A stretch of DNA of 64,000 bases from positions 41,829,319 through 41,893,318 of the forward strand of contig CM069457.1 of assembly GCA_035610835.1 (NCBI GenBank), written 5' to 3'. Position 1 is the first letter of the stretch, and every line of letters begins with the position of its first letter. The notes under the pieces are model-generated. The model made no database searches and had not been told where the DNA came from. It saw only the letters and a program-made list of their open reading frames with translations. Source of the DNA: Ophiura sarsii. Taxonomy: Eukaryota > Echinodermata > Ophiuroidea > Amphilepidida > Ophiuridae. Both the position numbers and the translations under genes were made by a program. Below are positions 48,700 to 60,600 of this stretch, one piece after another.

Positions 48700-51608
48700 C
48701 TAATAGTTGATAGACATGCCATATTGCTGAGAGTAGCCCACAGATGAGATAGGAGCAGGTTGAGGCGCGGATGCTCTTAATAGGGACATGATGCAGAGGC
48801 ATATCAATACACCAACGACAAGGACCGTGACAATGATACCAGCCACTATGGCAATTACAACTGCTGCGCTCACTGTGTCCCCGCCGGTTTCGTCTTCGTC
48901 GTCGTCTTTAATTGTGACTGTCATAGCGCCCTCTACGATATTCCCCCCGTCAGAAGGTGAGGACAGAGATATCTGGAAGCTTTCGTCTCCTTCCACTTCT
49001 TCGTCATTGATGATGTCAATAACTTGATCAACAAGCACGGTACCTGCGCTGAAGACTAATTGGATAGAAGAAAGCGCATGATAGTCGGTGCCGTCTTTCG
49101 CAGATCCAGATATGGTAGTAATGGATATGGTAGATTGATCTGATGTTTGTGTACGAAATACTCGTGCTTTGACAAATTTCTCAGATTCGGAAACAATGGT
49201 AGAGACTTCATTGAATCGGTAAGCTTGTGGCTGTATAGGCGTAGGCGCGTTATCATCATCTAAAATAGTGACGGTTGCACCGTCGACTGTTTCACCAGCA
49301 GAGTTGATTAATAGCAAGTTAAAGGTCTCGTCTCCCGGTTCGTATTCCGTGTCACCAGCAATCTGAATAAGCACTTCGGTGTAACCTTTGCTACCAAAGT
49401 TAAGGGTCAGAGGTCCTATGAACCGGAAGTCTTCATTGATTGTTGCAGATTCACTTGTTGCCGTAAGTAAAACAGGTTCTGGGTCGTCAAGTGGTATACC
49501 ATCTCTATCAATGTGGACTTTCAAGTTTGCCGATGACTCCTCAATAACGTAATTGTCCAATGAAAATCGATAAGTCACTCCATCGTCGTCGATAATACCA
49601 ACATAGATATCACTGGTTACCTCATCATTACAGACTGCCTGACTCTGTGACGTTATGATAACTCGGAACGACTCGTATACTTCGGCTTGGTTGTCATCAA
49701 GGATGTATATGTCAGGTACGTATGCAGTGGTCTGGCCCATAGGAAATCGCACTATCCCTGAAGTAATCGGCACATAGTCTTCTCCGCCTACCGCGCTTCG
49801 GTATAATTGACATGTCGTTACAAAAACACTCGTATCTTTAAGAGCTACGTCACGGATCATAGGTATTCGTATAGGAGTATTGCCGCCTTCTGTCACAGTA
49901 AATGTGTTGTCTTCGAAACGCAAGTTTTCTTCATTGTCCATGATGCTTATTGTAGTTGTGTCTATGTCAATATCGGATCCATCAGGTTGCGGGTCGCTAA
50001 TGTATATCTTGAAAGATTCGATACTCTCGTACAGGGTGTCATCGTTAATGTTTACATCGATATTGGCAATAGTTTGTCCAGCTCTAAAATGGAGAGTTGC
50101 GGGATTGAATTCCGTGTAATCATCTGTCTTAACGGCACTGTCACTCTCGTCACCAATTACGAGGTTCAGTTGTCCTTCCAGTTCATTAGATCCAATGCGT
50201 TCCACTGGTATCGTCACTATTCCGGCATCTTCATTAATTTCGTAGACAGTTTTCTGGAAAGAATAACCGACCTCATTGTCCTTGATGGATATTTCGATAC
50301 TGTCAACACCAGTTGGTTGCTTCTGCGCAAACGTTACCTCAAATCCTTCCGTTGACTCCAATTCCTGGTCGTCGATTATAGTTATAAACGCTGTGGCCTC
50401 AACTTGGTACGGGTTGAATACTACAGTAGCGATATCAGGGTTAAAGTCCTTGCCCGCTACAGCAGTTCCTCCAAATGCTTCTAAGCTAATTTCTACATAC
50501 TCTCCTGTGTACCCAATCCTTTCGATAGTTACAGAAACTGTCACATCTCCTTCCCTAGCTTCAACATTAGGCCATTTGAACCGGAAGTAATTAGATTTGT
50601 CAACGATGGTCACTTCCGCTCGTTTAATCGCTCCCAGGCGAACGCTTCCGTCGTAAGGCAACGGATCAGCAAGCTCTACGACGAAGGTTTCGTTCCCTTC
50701 GGTCACTTCGTCGGTGTGAATGAAAAATGGCACATCGATGAATTCCTGTGCAAATTCAAATTTAACTGTGATGCTTCCCACGGATTGAGCAATAACGGGC
50801 GGAAAAGTACCGTTTAGAGGACTGGAATAGTCTTCTAGTCTAGTTGCATCGCCACCATAATATACAATACGAACCGTCGGATCTTCGAATAGCGATCGTG
50901 ATCCTATGCGATTGACACGGATTTTGAAATCCGTATCTCCTTCGGTTACAGAGAAGTGCGATTCGGAGAAGACTAGAGTTGTTGGATTTGGACACGTTGG
51001 GACTAAAAAGGCTTGTGTAGCTTCAATAGGTGCAAATGATGCGACTGGAGTAAACGTGGGATTTAAACTAAATAATGGCATTTCAAAGATCACACCACCG
51101 TTTGTTTGGAGTACATCATATTCATCAATGGCATATAAACGGCCTTCTGGTAAAGATATCCACACATATTCCCATGCTTCATTGCAAGTAGCACCATCAA
51201 AAATAATTGTATTTGTCGCGAGATCTAAAGTATCGATATCAATTTGCCCAATACTACAACCACCCGCCCAATACAACTTACGAGATACCAGGTCTAATTC
51301 AATATGTCTGACCGCTAACCCGTTAGCTATGTTAACAGCAACTACCATTTCATTACTCAGGGTGCCATCTTCGTTTATGTCAGCTCGATACACGTCTTCA
51401 TAGGCCCAATAGAGTACTTGGTTGTCTTCATCGATTTCGATGTCGTATCGAATATTCTGGTTACCATCAGTCGTGTAGATCAACATCTTATCATCGCCAT
51501 TTCCATCGAGAGATGCAGACCAAATGTGTAATGGATCACCACCTAAAAAATCTAATTCCATCCAATACAACTTCCGATGTGTTTCGTCGATAGCCATAGA
51601 CACCACAA
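48700..51608 (-). CDS. Gene 3 exon 3 (propeller, Calx-beta 1-6, TM, tail)
   Basis: The acceptor is atttttag/TTGTGGTG and the exon runs 969 codons to a TAG stop. The open frame extends upstream into the intron to an ATG at 51639, but the acceptor aligns exactly with those of genes 1 and 2. The N-terminal third diverges from both paralogues. Calx-beta 2-3 match gene 2 closely, and the 3' flank matches gene 2 almost base for base. Confidence 0.88.
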
Positions 51609-54600
51609 CTAAAAATAAATGATACGAGGATGTTACCATGGTTACGTCATAGGCAACAGTCTCATTTATATTCGATACATTTATCGAGACTGTATCGGTG
51701 CTTGACGTTTTGAGCTCGATGATTTAAGTTGACATTCGGGCTCGATACGACTAAATATACCAGTTATCACTAATACCCCAGGGTATTTTAATCAAACATA
51801 CCAGGAAAATAGTGTTTATTTACAATCCGCACCACTTATCCTTCGCTTATATTAAGACAAGTGTATTATGCTGCTTGATAGATAATCCCTTGCTGTTCGA
51901 TACGGGACTCGATGCGATAACTCGAGTATATGGAACTTTTCCCTTAAGCCAGGGATATACTCCTTTACGGGGACGCGAATTTGTAGCCGCGACAAATGTT
52001 GCTGGCGCTTCTTTCGCGCGACAAAATGCATGTATACTCCATGCGATAAATCAACCTTTCCAACGTTAATGTTGCCGTTGCGTTATTAATCGGGCTTGAG
52101 AGTTGCCGATACTATTGTTCATAAATATAGGGATTTGTTTAAGAGGGAATTTGATCCACGTTGCATAATGATTCAAATGATTTCGGTGCTGCTTTCACGG
52201 GCAGGTAACCAGTTTAGAAATTCACTTCGTGCAAGACGGTACACTAGTTTAAAAAGAATAGAAATAAGCTATACATACTTACATGACCAAAGGGGAAGGC
52301 TAATATCCATTAAATCAAAATACAATACGAGGGTCATTCAATAAGTTCTACCTCCTCACTCATAACATCGCTAATATGAATGTCAGCAGCCTCATGACAT
52401 TTGTCATGATTAATAGCTCTGAATCATAGCTACACATTTATAGTAAATGCTAATTGATACCTATTTCACTTTTGTCATGATGCAATCAAAGCCAGAGAGA
52501 TATTTTGGACAACGGACACGGAAAATTACCCCAAAGATAAATACATGTTTTTTTTCGTTTTCTCTCCGTATTGTATGATTAGGTATAACCGCCCGATTAA
52601 AATACTGAAAATAGAAAACAATTTTAGGCAATATTAACCTTTGTAGCTTGCAAATAGTATAATATCAACTCGAATGTATTGACACGCCTTTAGCATACTG
52701 GAATACTGATATTCAGTCAAATGTACGTTGTTACAAGTCAAGCCACAGTGATGCCTCAAATGTTAAATCTGAACATGATAGTAACTTTATCAGTTTTCCT
52801 TATATGCAACATTTAGAATAGTTATTCAGGTAGTCAGTGATAATATATCTTCGAGAGACTTGAAATATATTCAATTAGTCCTGTATAATGAAGATCTCTT
52901 AGTTCCTATGAAAAGAAAATATGAATTTTGCAGCGGTTCTCTAGGGTAGGGTTAAAATTGATGGCTGTCCTGGTCTGGTTCTGGCTAATTAGAGGGCATT
53001 TTCCGCCAAAAAATCAGTCACTTGTATTGTTTAAAGTATGTTCAAGAGATATTTGTAACTTAGAATGATTGTAATTGACCGATAGTTATATTTTGTCTCT
53101 TAGAATTTGCCAAATGAATAGCACTTAGGAAATATTTGGCTGTTTTTTACCCGTTTCCGTCGCACTAAATGGAAGTTTGGTTTTGACTGCATATCCAGGA
53201 AAGTGCAACAAGTAATCATCCCAATCTACTATGATTTTGTAGCTGAGATTCAAAGCTTCAATTGTGGAATATTTCATACAACTGACTTGTATAATAGCAA
53301 AGTTATGAGGTAGGAGGTAGAACTTATTGAATGACCCTCGTACATACGATTGAAGCTGCATTAATTATTATGATATTTTTCATTTCATTTCATTTTCATT
53401 TTTCCTGAAAATATAAGATCAATCCGATGCAAAATAAGATAACTAGCGTACTTTGCGTAAACCATGTCATTTACTGGTTTGTACAATGGGATCCACATGT
53501 ATAAACCAGTATAAATAACATGGTTTACGTTTCAATACGTTATAAAAATTGTCAACATAGTAAATAATCTATCAGTCAATAGCAAAGTTTAGTTTTGGAA
53601 TCCATTTAATCCTGGCACAATTCAATACTGGCTAACAAAATCCGCAAAACCGATGCATGCATATTCTGTGCTAATTAAAAATGTTTTGTTTAACAGTTAT
53701 CGAACCCACTGTAGATGGTTCATTGAGTTACAAATCGAGCACTTTCATGTTACTCGACTGTTACTGTGTGAATTCCCATTGTACAAACCAGTAAATGACA
53801 TGGTTTACACACAGTACGCTTGTTTTCTAATTTTTCATCGGATTGATCTCATATTTTCAGGATACCATAATAATTAATTGGGCTTTACATTGAAACTAAA
53901 TTGGTTATGGTCCAATGATTATATTAAGAATTACACAGTCATGAAACAGAGTCATATTTTTTTTTTATACACCCTGTATATAAGTAGGTTTTGGAAGGGC
54001 GTGTCCAGCTGCCAATCACAATCATATGTAGCCAGCGAAAGGTCGCTAGAGTTGAAATTGCTCAACTCTAGCGAATTTGTCGCACGAAAAGGTTTTTCTT
54101 TCGCGGAGGTACGATTTACGAAGTTGTCGCGGCGACAAATTCGCATCCGCGAAATGGAGTATATCCCGTGCATTACTTATACCGTTATAACTTTTTTTAC
54201 AGAAAAATGCACATTTCCCAGGGGGGACTTATTTCTTTTGACCTGTTTAGTTCGGGGAAGGTGTAAAAGTATGAGCAAAGCTATATTAAAAAAATCTTTT
54301 GTCTCAAAGCTCCCGCACGCGTTAAATAATTGGTGTGCGTTAGACAAAAACAAATCTCTTTTTTTTCTTCTTTTTTTTTTTCTTTTTTCTTTTTTTTTCA
54401 AAAAAGAAAATCCCAACGTTTCACCCATTTTTTAGATTTTAATTGATCACATCATTTTAAATACAAAAGGTCACTTTTACAAGGATTTCAATACTTTATA
54501 TTTATAAAAAAGATTAAAAAATTAAGAAAAACCGTATTCCGCATTAGGTTTTGAAAAACGGAAGCTTTGAGACAAACGATATTTTTAATAAAGCCTAATA

Positions 54601-57600
54601 AACCTGAATTATATACACAGATGTTGCATAAAAAAGTAATTGATATACACAACTTAATCCTGCTCACAAGCAATCTTGAAAAGTGTATCTTGAGTTGTGA
54701 TTTAATTGAAGGGCCACTGCGGAAGTAGTCCAGTAGGGTATTCCAAATGCGAGTAGCAGAAATCGAGAAGGCAATTTCAAATAACACTTGACATAGTACA
54801 CTCCCGGATCACCATTTGTTAAAATTCCACACATAAATAACTTCTTTTGTTCATATAGTACTAAAAAGACAGGAATCTTGGTATATAAAAAGCAGTAAAA
54901 CGAACACGACATATAAAAAATAGCTTTCGACGTATCAAAAAATATGCCAAAGCTTAATAGTGCTATAGACCTGAAGTCTAATGGGTCAGAATTCTGAGTG
55001 AACATACAGCACATAGTTAAAATCAAAAATATGTTTGATGAAAAGAACCAATTTTGAATCATGTTTATTTTATTTTTATTTTTATTAGATAGTCTTGTTT
55101 TCTTATATCAGGGTCATTACACTGACATTTTGTATGTTTATGAAGCGTTCCCAGTTTGATATTTATCTCAAAGGTTGACGTTCTGGTAAAGTCCTTGTCG
55201 GTTCACTTTTTTTCAGAAACCTTTCCCAACTTTCAAAGTCTACGGCCGAGTGCACCAATGACGGGTAGCTGAAGAATAGCGCTACCTCGCTAGTAACTGA
55301 GGCGTAACCCAACATTTTGAGAGCGCCAATGCGGGGTAATCTACTAGGCTAGTAACTGGCGGGTAATTTACGCTAAATGTTATACCTGACCGGACCCAAG
55401 AGTAAGTTGGGGCATAACGTTTTATGCCACAAGTCAGTCGATTCTAGCAGTAGCGTAAATTTGTTGTGAACATTGGAGGGGATGATTCGCTGATGCTGAA
55501 GGACCAATTGCGCTTGCATGCCCAGGGGGTGTATATTTGAAGTGGAATGTGACCCCTCATAAGCTGAAAGATTTTGTATTTTTGAAAATCCATTCATGCA
55601 ATTTGGTGATTTTTTTAGTCGAAATTTAGATCAACTCCTTTTGCCCATTCAAACACTAATCGCACCGACTTTGGGTCATATTTTGACCAAAATGTACTAA
55701 TTGTCCAAGGATCTTAAATAATGACTAAATAAATAAACTTATTATTGTTTTTATTAATTAAAAACTGATAAAGCCAAGTTTCAACATTATTGTGAGTGGA
55801 AGGGTAGAACTAGAAGAACGGGAAAAAAAGCATATCGTGCCGTGCGTGGTCTGGGGATCGAACCGGGGTTCTGCGGTTAACAAGCGAAGGACAAGGTATC
55901 CACGCCACGGAAGTATTTGTGTTAAGAGATGTGTTATAATTGTATATAATTGTTTCCATCGGGTGCTTGTGTTTGTCATTAAAATTGTGCTTTTTGGTGC
56001 AATGTTTGTATGTGCCCCTCGCCCAAAATATGTTTGCAATGTCATGATAGTCCTTATTTTTGAAAAAGCGGTAAACAAACTTCGAAATTTTTGGCCATAA
56101 AATGGCATCATTTTTTTCCGGATCGCAGGCCGATTTACACTCACCTATGACCTAGCGAGTGACGACACGCTTTTAATATTACGGAGGACCATTCACGTCA
56201 GAATTTTACAGTAAACTATAGGTTAACACTTGGCATATGCGCCAATTAATTTTGTAAGGGGACGATGCTGATTAATGTGGATATTTACCTCGCTAGTTGC
56301 TATTCTGGTGTTACTCGCCAGTTATGCTCTAAGAATAACATCGTTAGTAAGTTATGCTACAGTTAGAGCATAACTACTAGGGAGGTAGCTTACCTCCCTA
56401 TTAAGTTACCCGTCATTGGTGCACTCGGCCGATATCTCAATGATTACTGAAGCAATACTAGGCATGTATGTATTTATTTCAATGCATTTCTCATATTGAT
56501 TCCAAAAATGGCAATTCAATAATGTTGACATTTTTAAACATTTTGTGACATTTATGTCGTCCCGCCTGGAAAGTGTCTTTATTCAACTGTTCAATATCGA
56601 AAACCAGAGATTATTTTAAAATAATCTCTGGTTTTCGATATTGAACAGTTGAATAAAGAATATAAGGGTGTGTGGGGATGTTATGGATGTTTCAGATCAC
56701 GTGGTCTAACACAAATAGGATGCCTCGGTAATAAAATGTTAATTCACAACAAAATATGTTTTTCTTCTTCCACAGAAAATAGCAACCATGAAAAGGGTAC
56801 CGTGTACATTGCTGTTGACTTCTCCAAACAAGCCTTTGCTTGTTTTTGTTCTCTTTTGCTAACGACGGTGACCTTTAAAACTGGAATTTGTCTTTTGTAA
56901 TAGTCTCTTAATATTAGTTAAAATGATTGATTGTTATCTTTTATACTAACTATGTTGAACTTTTAAACTAAAAATGGTCTTTTGTTATTGTATTTTACTT
57001 TCAGGTGATTCAGGTATAGGCATATTTGCTTTCTTTCAAAAAAAAACTTCAAATGAATCGAGTTCTTTTTTGCTAACGACTTTGACCTTTAAAACTAAAA
57101 TTTGTCTTTCGTAAATATGTTGCTTTAGTTAAAACGATAATTTGTTTTCTTTAATACTAACTATGTTAAACTTTTAAACTCAAATTGCTCTTGTAACTGT
57201 ATTTTACTTTCAGGTTATTGAGGTATACATGTAGGCCTATTTGCTTTCTTTCATGAAAAGACTTATTTTAAAAGAGAAATACAAAATAGCAAATTTTGGC
57301 GGGCTTCGCGCGAATTAGTTTCAATATTTGATTATTCAATCTTATATTAACAAGATAGATTCAGAAACGTTTTTCCGGACTTTTTATACAAGCCGGTCGC
57401 AGGTCGTGGCGACCTTAGGTCGCTTGAGTGGCCTATGTAATACAACGATCACAGCAACTCGACAGATCGAGGCGACCAGTTGTATTGAAGTCAACTGCAG
57501 CGATCCGGGTAATAGCGACCTGGTGCGACCTAGTGCGACCTGTCCCAACTTTTGGAAAGTCGCGTGAGGTCGCAGCTGACTTGATTGCATTCGATTGAAC

Positions 57601-60600
57601 AACAAATAACGTAAATTACGTCATCATAAGCGACCTGGATCGCAAAGCGACCTTAGTATGTGGATCTGCAGGCTTTTTGACCTCTGCTTCAAAATCTGCA
57701 GGCTTTTTGACCTCTGCTTCAAGCATGGTGTGTTTCCAAACCAATGGAAGATAGCCTCGGTCACTCCAATTCACAAGAGAGGTTCCAAGGCTGACCCAAC
57801 AAAGTATCGTCCCATCTCGCTGCTAAGCAACATCACCAAGATCATGGAAGCTGTAGTACAGAAACAACTCCAACGCTTTCTTCTAAGCAATAACCTGATT
57901 TCCAGCAGACAGTTTGGATTTCGAGCAGGCCACAGCACAGCTGATCTCCTCAACATCCTGTCACAGAAGTGGAACCACTCCCTAGACCAAAGCGATGAAG
58001 TTTGTGTCATCGCCCTTTACATTAAAGGAGCTTTCGACAAGGTATGGCATAACGGACTCTGCTCGAAACTGTTGGCTAAAGGTGTTACTGGAAGACTGCT
58101 TTTGTGGATAGACAACTATTTATCTGATAGATCCATCAATGTCGTCATGTCAGGTCAGGCATCCAACACTGCTCCAATAAATGCTTCTGTTCCACAAGGA
58201 TCTATCCTTGGCCCACTACTGTTCTCTGTTTTTATTGATGACCTTGTAGATGTTTGTGACAACGAGCTATATCTATAATATGCCAACGACTCAACACTCT
58301 TTGCACCCATTAAATCATCAACCGATCCCAACACAGTAGCTGCTAGTCTCAACAGAGATCTAAGCAACATGAAAGTATGGGCTGACGAATGGAAAGTGAC
58401 CTTTGAGCATACCAAATGCAAGACCATGGTAATCTCCGGGAAACGATCCCCATCTGAACTTGATATCTACTTTGGAGAGTGCAAACTACCATCTACAAAA
58501 GAACTGGATATCTTGGGCGTCACTATTGACAGCAAGCTTACCTGGTCAAAGCACATCTCAGGCATTGCAACTAAAGCTGGTCAAAAGCTTGGCGCTCTAC
58601 GCAAAGTTGCAAATAAACTGGAGGCTAAAGGTAGGTCTACTGTCTACAAGTCGCAAGTCCGCAGCATTATGGAGTATGCTTCTCTAAGCTGGGCGAATGC
58701 TTCACCCACCATCCTAAGCCAGCTTGACAACATCCAAAAGAAAGCACTTAGAATCATTGGAGTTAATGAAGCTACTGCTCGTTCACAGCTCTAAATTGAC
58801 AGCCTGCTTCACAGGCGACAGGTAGCAGCGGCTACGGTCTTGTACAAGATGCATACTACCAACTGCCCACAAGATCTAGCAGGGTTACTTCCCGCACCAT
58901 ATTATGTCCAACGCCGTGCTACCCGTTCGAGCGTATCAATGCCAGTCCATGCTCTTTCTCTGCCGACAGCCAGAACTCGCTGCTTAGACAGAAGCTTCAT
59001 TCACACTGCTGTTCCCTTATGGAATAGTCTTCCAGATGATATTGTTGGTAACATTTCAGCAGCTGGAATCCAGGCTTTCAAGTGCCGTGTGCACGGTCAT
59101 CTTCTCTCAAACTCTTAACTTGTCATAGCCTTCACTCTTTCATGACACCCTTCATTCAAGTCCTTTCAACATCCGACTGATACATATAATAGCATGGTGG
59201 TCATGGGTTAAGTGTAGGTTAATGCTTGGTTGGGGAGATGGTGGTCCTGTAAAGCATGTAGCCAGCTGGGCTGGTGATACGGTCATGCCCCAACAGGTGA
59301 CAACAGGCAGCTCCTGGTAGATTTAGTTCCCAAGTTTGTTGTGTAGGTTCTCTTGATGCCCATCAGACCTCCAGATATTATTATTTTTCTATAATTTATA
59401 TTTTGATGTTGTTCTCTATGTTTGGGCTTTTATCTTATTATTATGTCACTTTCATTGGCATTTTTAACCTCTGCCCATTTGTGTGTCTTGTTTTATGCAT
59501 ATTTTCTGAGTTGCAGTGAACCAATTGATAGGCCTTTCAGAGCTCTCTTTCGAGAGTTACCAGTTTGATTTTTAATCACTCTGGTCATTAACCTTGTTAA
59601 TGTCTGTTGGGCTATTGTTCACATTTGCGCTTTATATACCAAAAAAAATTGATACTAATGTACAGGCGAAAGTTAAATTCGGTAATATTGAAACTGAATT
59701 CTTTAACATTGAGGAAGGTGTAAAGCAAGGCTGTGTTTGATCTTCGATTCTCTTGGCCATCAATAATAGATTTCACATAACCAATTAAGCGGTTGCCCGT
59801 CTTAATAATGTCATTAATATGGTTATGATCGGAAAGATTTCTAGAAAATGTGACACCAAGATATGTATTACTCAGTTCCACGGGCCGCGGGCGTGAGGGG
59901 GGGGGGGGGGGGGGGGGGGGGGGTAGGGGATACCGGGGGAAAACGCACCAGAAATCAAAATATCGATATCGTTTTGACCTGTAGGTCTTAGGCCTACTGA
60001 CATATTTTGTGAGAGTTTTGATCAATACAACTTTGTGGAGTGGTCGGGCAAATGTAGGCAATCTTATGATACAAATAGTTTTGAAAATATACTTATCATA
60101 TCTAAAATTTATATACATGTAGGACTACACGACGATTGAATTAAAACTCATGAATCATCACCAATAATGTGTGGCTTTGTGCATTTACATGAACATGTAC
60201 TTTCTTTCCCCCGTATATTGGTGACAATTATTGCATGTATATCATGACCAAATGAATGAACATGTTTTGCTATGTTATAGTAAGAGTGGTGTATCATTTT
60301 GTAGATGGTTCTGCAAAAAAAGATTGAAATAAGAAGATGAAGAAAGAAACAGTACATATACAAAACATCGATTTTTTTTTGAAAAAGTCAAGGTAATTAC
60401 TAGTTTGAAATTAACAAATATTAAAGCACCTGGAAAGTAAGTTGAACCTGTAGCTGTTCCCCTCACAAATGCATTCTGTGCAGAAGTTGTAGCGATGAGT
60501 CCACTGGTGACCCCGTTGCTTATTGTCTGTCGTATAATGTAATTTACTTGTGGTATGTCACCCTCATAGCGAGTCTCAGTCCAATAAACAGTAGCAGTTG

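Larger units (their letters stand above)
51952..54167. mobile_element. 2.2-kb element with GGGATATACTCC ends and nested elements
   Basis: The inverted ends GGGATATACTCC are followed by cgcgaatttgtNgccgcgac at both sides, left 51952-52005 and right about 54110-54167. The space between is mainly two other elements (52328-53340 and about 53405-53971). Near the right end is a perfect 12-bp-arm hairpin (cgctagagttga / tcaactctagcg). No target duplication was resolved. Confidence 0.6.
51609..60447 (-). other. Gene 3 intron 2
   Basis: 8.8 kb and unrelated to intron 2 of genes 1-2 except for short stretches at both ends. It is filled with mobile elements listed separately, including a LINE remnant on the opposite strand. 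Sequence at 51650-51950, 54170-54480 (with a T/C-rich tract at 54355-54400) and 59120-59640 shows nothing I can assign. Confidence 0.7.

Noticed and set aside
51609..51639. Alternative start of gene 3 at an in-frame ATG upstream of exon 3, with a hydrophobic stretch
   Set aside because: The splice acceptor aligns exactly with genes 1 and 2, and intact exons 1 and 2 with a true signal peptide lie upstream.
54177..54435. Long open frames on both strands
   Set aside because: They depend on a low-complexity T/C tract and read as Phe/Leu-rich or Lys-rich runs; the plus-strand frame begins inside a transposable element.
59612..60118. 168-codon minus-strand open frame as a gene
   Set aside because: Only a short LINE fragment is recognisable, and the frame is extended by a poly-G tract read as polyproline.
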